From assembly GCA_946616535.1 (NCBI GenBank), contig CAMOJA010000024.1:1-18955 (forward strand): 18,955 nt of DNA, in the 5' to 3' direction. The position numbers and the translations under genes were made by a program. The notes under the pieces are model-generated. The model did no database searches. It was not told where the DNA came from and saw nothing but the letters and a program-made list of their open reading frames with translations. The stretch comes from an uncultured Bacteroidales bacterium. GTDB lineage: Bacteria > Bacteroidota > Bacteroidia > Bacteroidales > Paludibacteraceae. Of the stretch, positions 7,180 through 14,085 are shown in pieces; within the stretch, counting starts at the first letter, position 1, and the number at the start of each line of letters is the position of its first letter.

Positions 7180-7536
7180 TTAACTCTCCGCTATTTTTTT
7201 CAGGGCTTTGCATACGGCTTTTTCGATGACGGCGAAGGATTGTGGGTCTTTATCCATATAATTGAACGCGATCTCATAGTGCTTTTCGCCCAGTAAGTCT
7301 TGATGAAGGCGATATGCTTCGCGCATCAGGCGACGCAGGTGGTTTCGCTTGACTGCTTTTTTGAAGAGGGATTTGGGCGCCCAGACGAGAATCTGATTGG
7401 TTATGGGTGATTGGTTATTGGTGATTTCCTGAAACGTCACACGTAAAGGCCAAGCCGTGAAGCGCTGACCTTCTTTGTACAGTTGTGCGATGCGCAGCTG
7501 TCCGCATAGTTTATGTTCCTTAGGAAACCTATTCAT
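7180..7536 (-). CDS. rnpA: Ribonuclease P protein component
   Basis: RnpA is the basic protein that helps RNase P RNA cleave tRNA 5' leaders. The 118-aa length is usual and the RNR signature is present as [18 protein letters not shown] (59-76). The N-terminal start [12 protein letters not shown] fits the family, where a short helix precedes the first strand. Residues 37-48 ([12 protein letters not shown]) are encoded by a five-unit heptad array and lie in the loop between the early beta strands, before [15 protein letters not shown]. The array does not break the frame. The ATG directly abuts another array. The gene follows hemD and precedes yidD, an order known from Bacteroides relatives, rather than following rpmH. 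Confidence 0.96.
   Translation of the reverse strand: MNRFPKEHKLCGQLRIAQLYKEGQRFTAWPLRVTFQEITNNQSPITNQILVWAPKSLFKKAVKRNHLRRLMREAYRLHQDLLGEKHYEIAFNYMDKDPQSFAVIEKAVCKALKKIAES
7394..7428. repeat. Heptad array D (5 units) inside rnpA
   Basis: Units TGATTGG, TTATGGG, TGATTGG, TTATTGG and TGATTTC run for 35 bases within the rnpA coding region, antisense to the gene, giving the in-frame peptide with NQSPITNQ. Confidence 0.85.
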
Positions 7537-7571
7537 TCACTCACCAATCACCAATTACCACTCATCCACTC
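7537..7571. repeat. Heptad array E (about 5 units) between hemD and rnpA
   Basis: Units TCACTCA, CCAATCA, CCAATTA, CCACTCA and TCCACTC (minus-strand theme TTGGTGA) fill the gap from the hemD stop to the rnpA ATG. A looser ATTCATT continues into the last hemD codons. Confidence 0.75.
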
Positions 7572-8316
7572 ATTCATTCTTCTCCAGGTAGTCCGCAATA
7601 GCCAGCGGCAGGGATGCGAAGGGCAGTCCTTGTCCGGCTTCTATATCGACGCGGAAACCGGCTTCTTCCAGAGCGCGGATAGTACCATTACCGAAGGCTG
7701 CAATAAGGGTCTTACCCTGTTTCCAGTCCGGGAAATTCTCCTTGAGGGACGTAACACCAGCCGGCGTGAAGAGCGCGATGAGATCGTAGTCGAACGGTTT
7801 GTCCGAAGGCCAGGGAGTGGTCACCGTGCGGTACATAATAGCGGGTGTCACTTCAATGCCGTTCTCGGCGAACATATTGATCTGGTCGTCTGTATGGATA
7901 TCCGATAGTACCATCAGATATTTCTCATTGGGACGGCGATGCATAGCCGGCAGCAGATCTTCGAATTTATTGCCGCTCTCAGGGAAGAAGACTTTACGCT
8001 TGCGATAGTTGATGAATTTCTGCAAGTACAGTCCTACCGACTCGGAATTGCAATAATAGTGCATCGAGTCCGGTACATTCAGTCTCATCTCCTCGCACAT
8101 ACGGAAATAGTGTTCCGCTCCCAGTTTGGAGTTCAAGATAACCGCCGTGTAGTCCATGGGGTTGATATGCTGCTGACGAAACTCACGTGCTTCCAGTCCT
8201 TCGATATGAATGAACTGATAGAAATCGCATTTCACACCAAACTGCGTCTCCAAACGGGTATAGGGGTTGTGCTCCGTAGATGGACGGGGTTGAGAAAAAA
8301 GTAGTTTTTGTATCAT
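7570..8316 (-). CDS. hemD: Uroporphyrinogen-III synthase family protein
   Basis: HemD closes hydroxymethylbilane into uroporphyrinogen III in tetrapyrrole synthesis. The 248-aa protein resembles the Bacteroidetes HemD form: start MIQKLLFSQPRPSTEHNPY, FYQFIHIEGLEAREFRQQ, TAVILNSKLGAEHYF, the central YRKRKVFFPESG, and TPAGVTSLKENFPDW near the end, corresponding to the family's 'TSxxGV' segment. Sequence conservation in HemD is low in general, so the call rests on this pattern and on the gene order DUF4271-hemD-rnpA. I chose ATG 8316 because it makes an ATGA overlap with the DUF4271 stop and matches the family N-terminus; the frame also opens upstream to 8361, inside DUF4271. Confidence 0.88.
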   Translation of the reverse strand: MIQKLLFSQPRPSTEHNPYTRLETQFGVKCDFYQFIHIEGLEAREFRQQHINPMDYTAVILNSKLGAEHYFRMCEEMRLNVPDSMHYYCNSESVGLYLQKFINYRKRKVFFPESGNKFEDLLPAMHRRPNEKYLMVLSDIHTDDQINMFAENGIEVTPAIMYRTVTTPWPSDKPFDYDLIALFTPAGVTSLKENFPDWKQGKTLIAAFGNGTIRALEEAGFRVDIEAGQGLPFASLPLAIADYLEKNE

Positions 8317-8963
8317 AGGATAGCAATTATTTGATCGGATATAATGAATAGCAGTGCCCAAGGCAGCAACTCCAGGGTAATGCTATAGATAAGCAAATAA
8401 AGGATGGCGATAGGACTATTGACAAATTGTTTCCAGGAACGATAGAACCAGATCAGTAAGAAAACCGCGGCGATGGAGCCGACCAACCATCTGTTGAGTG
8501 TAGGCGAACCCACACGCATCAGGATCAACAGCACCGGGTAAAGGAGGACTGTAACGAGCGTGACGATATTGCCGTAATGCTCGTAAGGGGACCCGAAATG
8601 ACGGGATAGGTCAAAGGTGAAATCGATGAACAGATGGCATAGCATTTTGATACTCAGTCCGGCCAGAACGATGCCGTAGATGACACCATAGCCCTTTATT
8701 GTAAAAGCCTCGGTTGTGCAGCAAAGATAGATCGCCATGGCGATGATACCGATGCGGAAGATCCCCATGAGCAGTTGTCCCATCAAGGTAGCCGGAGACT
8801 CTTTGTACATACGGTCGGTCTGTGCCGACAGGGAGTTCTTCGCCTGGGTGATGACGCCCGGTTGAAACGCTTCACTGAGCACTGCCAGGAGCAGGAGACC
8901 GAACATCAACCAGCCGCACCAAGCAGCACTCGAGTAAGATACTATGTGCGCGATCTCATTCAT
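8313..8963 (-). CDS. DUF4271 integral membrane protein
   Basis: This is a 216-aa multi-pass inner-membrane protein of the Bacteroidetes DUF4271 family, with unknown function. Six hydrophobic segments are visible at about residues 13-33, 64-82, 91-113, 131-151, 159-175 and 186-214. Between the first two lies a polar loop (about 34-60). No catalytic motif is recognisable. It overlaps the U32 gene by 8 bases at its start and hemD by 4 bases (ATGA) at its end, so it is translated with both. The recurring link with hemD and rnpA in this phylum is known from other genomes, but the reason is not. Confidence 0.88.
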   Translation of the reverse strand: MNEIAHIVSYSSAAWCGWLMFGLLLLAVLSEAFQPGVITQAKNSLSAQTDRMYKESPATLMGQLLMGIFRIGIIAMAIYLCCTTEAFTIKGYGVIYGIVLAGLSIKMLCHLFIDFTFDLSRHFGSPYEHYGNIVTLVTVLLYPVLLILMRVGSPTLNRWLVGSIAAVFLLIWFYRSWKQFVNSPIAILYLLIYSITLELLPWALLFIISDQIIAIL

Positions 8964-10236
8964 TCGTTTCTTCCCATATAAACAGTTTATCGCCTCGACG
9001 GATCAAGCGGTCGGTCTTAAGCGAGAAGAACTCGCCTTGTCGTACGCGCTTGGTGGGGTTACCGTTGGTGTCGTGCATACCGGTGGCGGTACACTCGTAG
9101 ACACCGGTCGTCTCGCCGGTGATGAGTAGCGGCTGACCCTCTTCGATAGCGTCAACAGCTTCTACGATGAACTCGGCTACACTCAGGTTCTTGAAGAAAT
9201 TGGTACACTTGGCCGCATAGACCTTCTTACGGGTAGCTTTGTTGCCGTAGGAGTGGGTCCATTCACCCAGTTTTTGGCCTTGGTAATACCCGTCCCAGAA
9301 CCCGCGGTTGAAGACACGGCTGAGGCGTTCATTCCAGTCGGCTATCTTAGCATCAATCCCGCATGGCTGTTCGCCTCCGGAGGCTCTCCGGTACTCGCCG
9401 TTCTGCCATGCTTCCACGGCTTCGCGATAACAGCGCACAACGGTATCGACGTATTCGGCTCCGCGTGCACGGCCTTCGATCTTCAGCACCCGTACGCCGG
9501 CATCCAGCATCTTATTGAGGAAATGAATGGTCTTCAGGTCTTTGGGCGACATGATATATTGGTTATCGATGTCGAGTTCGAGATCCGACGATTTGTCTTT
9601 AACCGTGTAGCCGCGGCGACATACCTGTACGCACGCTCCGCGGTTAGCGGATAGGCCGTAGTTATTGAGGCTCAAATAGCATTTTCCGCTGACCGCCATG
9701 CAGAGGGCACCATGACAGAACATCTCGATGCGGATGAGCTCTCCACTGCGGCCGCAGATATGTTGATCCTGGATGTCGCGATAGATAGAGGCTACCTGAT
9801 CCATATTCAGTTCGCGCGCCAAGACTACGACGTCCGCAAACTGGGCATAGAACTTCAGGGCTTCGGTGTTCGCGATGTTGAGTTGGGTAGAGAGATGCAC
9901 TTCCTGACCGATACTGTTGGCGTATTGCATGACCGCGATATCGCTGGCGATGACGGCATCTACACCTACGGCGTGGGCTTTATCCACGATCTGACGCATG
10001 AGCGGCAGGTCTTCGGGATACATGACGGTATTGACCGTCAGGTAGGTCTTCACCCCTGCTTCGCGACAGGTAGCTACGATGGTAGCCATGTCGTCGGTCG
10101 TGAAGTTGACGGACGAACGAGCACGCATATTCAGGTGCTCAATACCGAAATAGACGCTGGTAGCTCCGGCTTGTATCGCCGCAGCCAAACTCTCCCAGCA
10201 TCCTACCGGAGCCATTATTTCAATCGGGTCTTTCAT
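8956..10236 (-). CDS. U32 family peptidase-like RNA hydroxylation protein (TrhP/RlhA-like)
   Basis: The protein belongs to the U32 family, now linked to RNA hydroxylation: TrhP (YegQ) for 5-hydroxyuridine in tRNA position 34 and RlhA for 23S rRNA. It starts with the family segment MKDPIEIMAPVGCWESLAAAI. The U32 signature lies at residues 171-189, with Glu171, Gly176, Cys179, Gly184 and Cys186 in place, followed by Cys202 and Cys206, which suit an iron-sulfur cluster. The barrel and the C-terminal domain are present. At 426 aa it is nearer TrhP (about 450) than RlhA (about 650), so TrhP is more likely. The frame opens to 10329, but that extension would overlap asd and be read through repeat sequence; ATG 10236 is preferred. 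Confidence 0.9.
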   Translation of the reverse strand: MKDPIEIMAPVGCWESLAAAIQAGATSVYFGIEHLNMRARSSVNFTTDDMATIVATCREAGVKTYLTVNTVMYPEDLPLMRQIVDKAHAVGVDAVIASDIAVMQYANSIGQEVHLSTQLNIANTEALKFYAQFADVVVLARELNMDQVASIYRDIQDQHICGRSGELIRIEMFCHGALCMAVSGKCYLSLNNYGLSANRGACVQVCRRGYTVKDKSSDLELDIDNQYIMSPKDLKTIHFLNKMLDAGVRVLKIEGRARGAEYVDTVVRCYREAVEAWQNGEYRRASGGEQPCGIDAKIADWNERLSRVFNRGFWDGYYQGQKLGEWTHSYGNKATRKKVYAAKCTNFFKNLSVAEFIVEAVDAIEEGQPLLITGETTGVYECTATGMHDTNGNPTKRVRQGEFFSLKTDRLIRRGDKLFIWEETNE

Positions 10237-10237
10237 C

Positions 10238-10265
10238 TTTCGACTTTCTACTTTTGACTTTCGAC
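10238..10265. repeat. Heptad array F (4 units) between asd and the U32 gene
   Basis: Units TTTCGAC, TTTCTAC, TTTTGAC and TTTCGAC. The array covers the last codons and the stop of asd (encoding the terminal ESQK) and ends one base from the ATG of the U32 gene. Confidence 0.85.
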
Positions 10266-11252
10266 TAAAATCTCCGCTATTTGTACGGCATTGAGGGCGG
10301 CACCTTTGCGGATCTGGTCGCTTACGCACCAGAAACTGAGTCCGTTCTCATCCGTGAGGTCTTTACGGATACGTCCGATGAACACTTCATCTTTACCGCT
10401 GAGGAACAGCGGCATGGGGTAAATCTTATTCTCCGGATCGTCCATGAGTACGCACCCTTGCGCCTTGGCAAAAGCCTCTTTGGCTTGCTCTACGCTGATG
10501 GGTTGTTCTGTTTCGATCCAGATACTCTCGCTATGTGCCCGGAGGGAGGGTACACGCACGCAAGTAGCGCTGACCTTGATATCCGAGTGCATGATCTTAC
10601 GCGTCTCGTTAAACATCTTCATCTCCTCTTTGGTGTAGCCGTTTTCGGTAAAGACATCGATATGAGGGATGAGGTTATAGGCTAACTGGTACGCGAATTT
10701 GTTTACCGTCACTTCTTCTCCGTTCAGCACTTGACGGTATTGGTTCTCAAGTTCTTTCATCGCTTGCGCACCTGCTCCTGAAGCGGCCTGATAAGTAGCT
10801 ACATGTACGCGACGGATGTGCGTGATGTTCTCTATGGCCTGTAGGGCTACGACCATTTGGATGGTCGTGCAGTTCGGGTTCGCAATGATATTACGCGGAC
10901 GATGGAAGGCATCCGCGGGATTCACTTCGGGTACTACGAGAGGCACATCCTCCTCCATACGGAAGGCGGATGAGTTATCGATCATGATGGTACCGAAGCG
11001 GGTGATGTCCTCCGCATACGCACGTGACACGCCTGCGCCCGCGGAGACAAAAGCAATATCGACGCCCTTGAAAGCGTCGTTATGTTGCAGCAGTTGTACT
11101 TCGTATTCCTTGCCGCAGAATGTGTACTTTGTTCCGGCACTCCGTTCCGAACCGAATAGTTTTAGTTCGGAAACGGGGAATTGCCGCTGTTCAAGAACAG
11201 CCAGCAATTCCTGTCCGACGGCGCCTGAAGCGCCAACGATAGCTATAACCAT
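10248..11252 (-). CDS. asd: Aspartate-semialdehyde dehydrogenase
   Basis: Asd reduces aspartyl phosphate to aspartate semialdehyde with NADPH, the branch point to lysine/diaminopimelate, threonine and methionine. The 334-aa protein has the nucleotide-binding GASGAVG (7-13), the catalytic cysteine in NPNCTT (Cys128), the [10 protein letters not shown] loop (155-164) and the catalytic histidine in [10 protein letters not shown] (His240). The last four to five residues (VESQK) are encoded by a heptad array, so the natural C-terminus may have been replaced; ...IAEILV would be enough for the fold. It starts one base after the small wHTH gene and is followed by the U32 gene 11 bases on. Confidence 0.97.
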   Translation of the reverse strand: MVIAIVGASGAVGQELLAVLEQRQFPVSELKLFGSERSAGTKYTFCGKEYEVQLLQHNDAFKGVDIAFVSAGAGVSRAYAEDITRFGTIMIDNSSAFRMEEDVPLVVPEVNPADAFHRPRNIIANPNCTTIQMVVALQAIENITHIRRVHVATYQAASGAGAQAMKELENQYRQVLNGEEVTVNKFAYQLAYNLIPHIDVFTENGYTKEEMKMFNETRKIMHSDIKVSATCVRVPSLRAHSESIWIETEQPISVEQAKEAFAKAQGCVLMDDPENKIYPMPLFLSGKDEVFIGRIRKDLTDENGLSFWCVSDQIRKGAALNAVQIAEILVESQK

Positions 11253-11253
11253 A

Positions 11254-11448
11254 TTAAGCCAGAGCTACAATGGTGTCAGCTTCAGCTTCGGTAAAGGTCA
11301 GTTTACCCTCACGAGCGAGCCAACCGAGAGCCAAAAAGAGGTCCTCGTTTTTCAGTTTGGTTGCTTTTTTCAGAGCCTTGATACCCTGAGCACCATTTTG
11401 CAGAGCACCCCATACGAGGCCTGCGTTCTCACCGATTTTAGTAATCAT
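11254..11448 (-). CDS. Small winged helix-turn-helix protein (DUF2582-like)
   Basis: A 64-aa protein matching the DUF2582/winged-helix family of Bacteroidetes and relatives. The start [16 protein letters not shown], the helix [29 protein letters not shown] and the end make one small winged-helix fold with no other domain. The conserved KKATKL and [10 protein letters not shown] are typical. Its target is unknown. DNA binding is assumed from the fold only; some members of this family may bind protein instead. It precedes asd by one base, so it is probably co-transcribed with it. The gap to fabF upstream holds a heptad array and a hairpin. Confidence 0.85.
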   Translation of the reverse strand: MITKIGENAGLVWGALQNGAQGIKALKKATKLKNEDLFLALGWLAREGKLTFTEAEADTIVALA

Positions 11449-11479
11449 AATACCTTAAATTATTTTTTGTGACTAATAC

Positions 11480-11500
11480 GGATGCTTTTAAGGGGCATCC
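11480..11500 (-). promoter_or_regulatory. Hairpin between fabF and the wHTH gene
   Basis: GGATGC (11480-11485) pairs with GCATCC (11495-11500) around a 9-nt loop. No T-run follows on the minus strand, so it is not a standard terminator. It may be a processing site or part of the leader of the wHTH-asd transcript. I see no -7 box between fabF and the wHTH gene. Confidence 0.4.
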
Positions 11501-11508
11501 TTCCCTAT

Positions 11509-11557
11509 ATCTCAAATCTCAAATCTCAAATCTCAAATCACCAATCACCGATCACTC
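11509..11557. repeat. Heptad array G (7 units) at the fabF 3' end
   Basis: The longest array: four ATCTCAA units, then ATCACCA, ATCACCG and ATCACTC. It runs over the fabF stop codon (11552-11554). It joins the GAGATTT-type and GGTGATT-type units in one array, which links the sub-types seen elsewhere. Confidence 0.88.
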
Positions 11558-12811
11558 CTCCCACTTCTTAAAGAGCAGGCAGGCGTTATGTCCGCCGAAG
11601 CCGAAGGTGTTACTCAGGGCATAGCGGATATCGCGTTTCTGCGCTTTGTCAAAGGTGAAGTTCATGCGATAGTCGATGTTCTCGTCCAAGTCTTCGGGGT
11701 CGTGGTTGATGGTTGGCGGGATGATACCGTCTTTGAGGGCCATGACGCACGCCATAGCTTCTACGGCTCCCGTCGCACCGATCAGGTGACCGGTCATCGA
11801 CTTGGTGGAATCCAGGTTCATGTCATAGACATGATCGCCGAACACGCGCTGGATCGCCTTCAGTTCCGTCACATCGCCAAGCGGAGTGGAGGTACCGTGT
11901 GTATTGATATAATCGATGTCCTCCGGCTGCAGTCCGGCATCTTTGATGGCGAGCCGCATGACGCGTTCCGCTCCTTTTCCATCGGGGTCGGGTGCCGTCA
12001 TATGATACGCATCGGAGGTCATACCTTCACCTACCATCTCGGCGTATATCTTCGCGCCGCGTGCTTTGGCATGCTCGTACTCCTCCAGGATAAGACAAGC
12101 CGCTCCTTCACCTAACACAAATCCGTCTCTGGACTTCGAGAAGGGACGGCTGGCTGTCTCGGGGTGTTCGTTATTGGTAGAGAGAGCATGCATGGCAGAG
12201 AATCCACCGATACCGCTGAAGGTCACATCGGCATCCGCACCTCCGGTGAGCAGTACATCCGCGTGACCCAGACGAATCTGGTCAAACGCAGAGGCTACTG
12301 CGTGCGACGAAGAGGAACAAGCCGTGGAGACCGAGAAACTGAGGCCACCCAGACCGAAGCGAATGGATATATGTCCGGCCGCAATGCTGGGGATGGCTTT
12401 CGGGATCATGAAGGGGTTGAAACGAGGTACGCCGTCGCCTTTGGCGAAGTCGATGATCTCCTCTTCGGTCGTCAGCAATCCGCCCATACCGCTTCCCCAG
12501 ATTACACCCACGCGACTCCGGTCTTCTTTCTCAAGGTCCAGACCACTGTCACGCAGGGCTTCATCAGCTACGCACACGGAGAACTGCGCATAACGATCCA
12601 TCCTACGCACCTCTTTCTTGTCGATTACCGTCGTCGGGTCAAAACCCTTGACTTCACCGGCAAACTGCGTCTTATATTGCGACGCATCGAAGGCGGTGAT
12701 AGGAGCGATACCATTCTCGCCATTCACCAGCGCACGCCATGTCTCCGGAGCGGAATTACCAACCGGCGTTAACGCTCCGAGACCTGTTATAACAACTCGC
12801 TTTAATTGCAT
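11552..12811 (-). CDS. fabF: 3-oxoacyl-[acyl-carrier-protein] synthase II
   Basis: FabF (KAS II) condenses malonyl-ACP with acyl-ACP in type II fatty-acid elongation. The 419-aa protein has the complete Cys-His-His centre: Cys165 in STACSSSSH, His305 in NTHGTSTPLGD and His342 in KSMTGHLIGATG. The start MQLKRVVITGLGALTPVG and the C-terminal NTFGFGGHNACLLF are typical. It follows acpP by 77 bases, which contain a perfect 9-bp hairpin. The final codons run into a heptad array. Confidence 0.98.
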   Translation of the reverse strand: MQLKRVVITGLGALTPVGNSAPETWRALVNGENGIAPITAFDASQYKTQFAGEVKGFDPTTVIDKKEVRRMDRYAQFSVCVADEALRDSGLDLEKEDRSRVGVIWGSGMGGLLTTEEEIIDFAKGDGVPRFNPFMIPKAIPSIAAGHISIRFGLGGLSFSVSTACSSSSHAVASAFDQIRLGHADVLLTGGADADVTFSGIGGFSAMHALSTNNEHPETASRPFSKSRDGFVLGEGAACLILEEYEHAKARGAKIYAEMVGEGMTSDAYHMTAPDPDGKGAERVMRLAIKDAGLQPEDIDYINTHGTSTPLGDVTELKAIQRVFGDHVYDMNLDSTKSMTGHLIGATGAVEAMACVMALKDGIIPPTINHDPEDLDENIDYRMNFTFDKAQKRDIRYALSNTFGFGGHNACLLFKKWEE

Positions 12812-12840
12812 TCTAACCCCTCGTCCTTATATACAGCATA

Positions 12841-12867
12841 CGAGTTTACAGTATTCCCGTAAACTCG
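12841..12867 (-). promoter_or_regulatory. Intercistronic hairpin acpP-fabF
   Basis: CGAGTTTAC (12841-12849) and GTAAACTCG (12859-12867) form a perfect 9-bp stem with a 9-nt loop. No T-run follows on the minus strand. A likely role is a processing or 3'-end stability site that lets acpP mRNA exceed fabF mRNA; that role is inferred. Confidence 0.6.
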
Positions 12868-12888
12868 CAGACTCCATTGAAAAGACTA

Positions 12889-13128
12889 TTACTTTCCAAG
12901 CTTCTTCTCTACGTAAGCGATAGCGTCACCTACGGTAGCGATCTTCTGTGTATCCTCATCCGGGATCTCGATCTCGAATTCTTTCTCGAACTCCATGATC
13001 ATCTCTACGGTATCCAGAGAGTCTGCACCCAGATCGGTTTGGAAGTTAGCTTCGTTAACTACTTGCGATTCCTCGACACCCAGTTTATCAGCAATAATTG
13101 CTTTTACTTTTGCATCAATTTCTGCCAT
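12889..13128 (-). CDS. acpP: Acyl carrier protein
   Basis: ACP carries growing acyl chains on a phosphopantetheine arm. The 79-aa acidic protein has the attachment site Asp36-Ser37-Leu38 in [19 protein letters not shown]. The start [18 protein letters not shown] and the four-helix pattern are typical. It is the first gene of an acpP-fabF transcript with a perfect-consensus promoter and a leader of about 80 nt, in line with the high expression this protein needs. Confidence 0.98.
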   Translation of the reverse strand: MAEIDAKVKAIIADKLGVEESQVVNEANFQTDLGADSLDTVEMIMEFEKEFEIEIPDEDTQKIATVGDAIAYVEKKLGK

Positions 13129-13190
13129 AATATTTAGTCTTTAATAAATAAGTTAATATGTATGTTTTTCTTAAATTTCGAAATCTTTGA

Positions 13191-13209
13191 TTTCCGCATA
13201 TTTCGGAAA
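13191..13209 (-). promoter_or_regulatory. 5'-end stem-loop of the acpP leader
   Basis: TTTCCG (13191-13196) and CGGAAA (13204-13209) form a stem, extendable with a bulge, directly at the predicted transcript start near 13210. A hairpin at the very 5' end usually protects mRNA from decay; here that is inferred. Confidence 0.5.
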
Positions 13210-13216
13210 ATCGGCG

Positions 13217-13248
13217 CAAAGTTACTGCTTTTTTCTGAAATACGCAAA
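13217..13248 (-). promoter_or_regulatory. Full-consensus promoter of acpP-fabF
   Basis: Minus strand: -33 TTTG (complement of 13245-13248), 20 bp, then -7 TAACTTTG (13217-13224). Both are perfect Bacteroidetes matches. The start is expected near 13210. Confidence 0.82.
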
Positions 13249-13258
13249 TTTTTTTGTT

Positions 13259-14083
13259 TTATTTTTCGTTTTTGTCACCCAGAAGTAGCATTATCTTACC
13301 TAAATAGACGCCGGATTTGGCCATTTGGGCTACAGGAATACTATCTCCGTCGAGGTTCGGCTCGAAGTGGTTGACGTGCAACTCATGGGTATGTCCGCCG
13401 ATGATCGCGTCGATGCCCCGGGTGCTGTGCGCCAGGCCTACATCGCTGAAATCTTCGGGTGCTTTACCGAAGGTACCCATGTGGCTGAGGCATAGCACGA
13501 CGTCGCAGTTCTGTGCCCGCAGGGTGTCCACCATCGCTTGCGCTAACTCGGGATAGGGCGCGAGGTATTTCGCCGGAGCGAAGTTCTTATCGGAGATGAT
13601 GCCTTTCGGGTCGCAACCCAGACCGAAGATACCGATCTTCAGGCCGCCTTTGTTCACGATCGTGAAGGGTTTTATTATATTTTCCAGAGCCGTACCGGTG
13701 AAGTCATAGTTCGCGCAGACGATAGGGAACTGAGCGGTCTTCAGCACAGCCGCTAAGGTATCCAGCCCGTTGTCGAACTCATGGTTTCCGAGCGTACCGC
13801 AGTCATAGCCCATGCGGTTCATCGCATCGAGTTCTACACGTCCGCGGAAGAAATTAAAGAAAGGACTGCCCTGACTGAAGTCCCCGGCATCAACCAACAG
13901 CAGGTTCGGGTCGGCTTTACGCTCCTGCTCGATCTGTCCCATACGGCGTGCATAGCCTCCTAAGTTCTTCGCATTGGGTTCTACTTGCGAATGGGTGTCA
14001 TTGGTGTGCAGGATGGTGAGGTGGTCGGGTTTGGAGCAAGCTACTAACAGGGCTGCTACCACAAAGATAAGTGTCTTTTTCAT
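13259..14083 (-). CDS. 5'-nucleotidase/metallophosphatase lipoprotein, catalytic domain only
   Basis: The protein is the N-terminal calcineurin-like domain of the UshA/5'-nucleotidase family. The metal ligands are all visible: Asp29 and His31 in HTNDTH, Asp68 in DAGDF, Asn100 and His101 in GNHEFD, His201 in CLSHMG, and His231 and His233 in GGHTH. A lipoprotein signal (hydrophobic residues 3-14, LLVAC with Cys16) suggests membrane anchoring outside the cytoplasm. At 274 aa it lacks the C-terminal substrate-binding domain of full 5'-nucleotidases (about 500-550 aa). I see no gene for that second domain nearby; split versions are known in Bacteroides. Activity on nucleotides is therefore uncertain. 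It starts 2 bases after the mutL stop. Confidence 0.9.
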   Translation of the reverse strand: MKKTLIFVVAALLVACSKPDHLTILHTNDTHSQVEPNAKNLGGYARRMGQIEQERKADPNLLLVDAGDFSQGSPFFNFFRGRVELDAMNRMGYDCGTLGNHEFDNGLDTLAAVLKTAQFPIVCANYDFTGTALENIIKPFTIVNKGGLKIGIFGLGCDPKGIISDKNFAPAKYLAPYPELAQAMVDTLRAQNCDVVLCLSHMGTFGKAPEDFSDVGLAHSTRGIDAIIGGHTHELHVNHFEPNLDGDSIPVAQMAKSGVYLGKIMLLLGDKNEK

Positions 14084-14085
14084 GA

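Noticed and set aside
8317..8361. N-terminal extension of HemD to 8361
   Set aside because: It lies inside DUF4271; the ATGA overlap and the family N-terminus support 8316.
9712..10257. 181-codon plus-strand ORF antisense to the U32 gene
   Set aside because: Shadow of a well-supported gene; no motif and no promoter.
10237..10329. N-terminal extension of the U32 protein to 10329
   Set aside because: It would overlap asd by 82 bases and be read through the heptad array; the family start MKDPIEIMAPVG fits at 10236.
11509..11557. CRISPR array
   Set aside because: Units are 7 nt with no spacers and no cas genes are present; these are simple tandem repeats.
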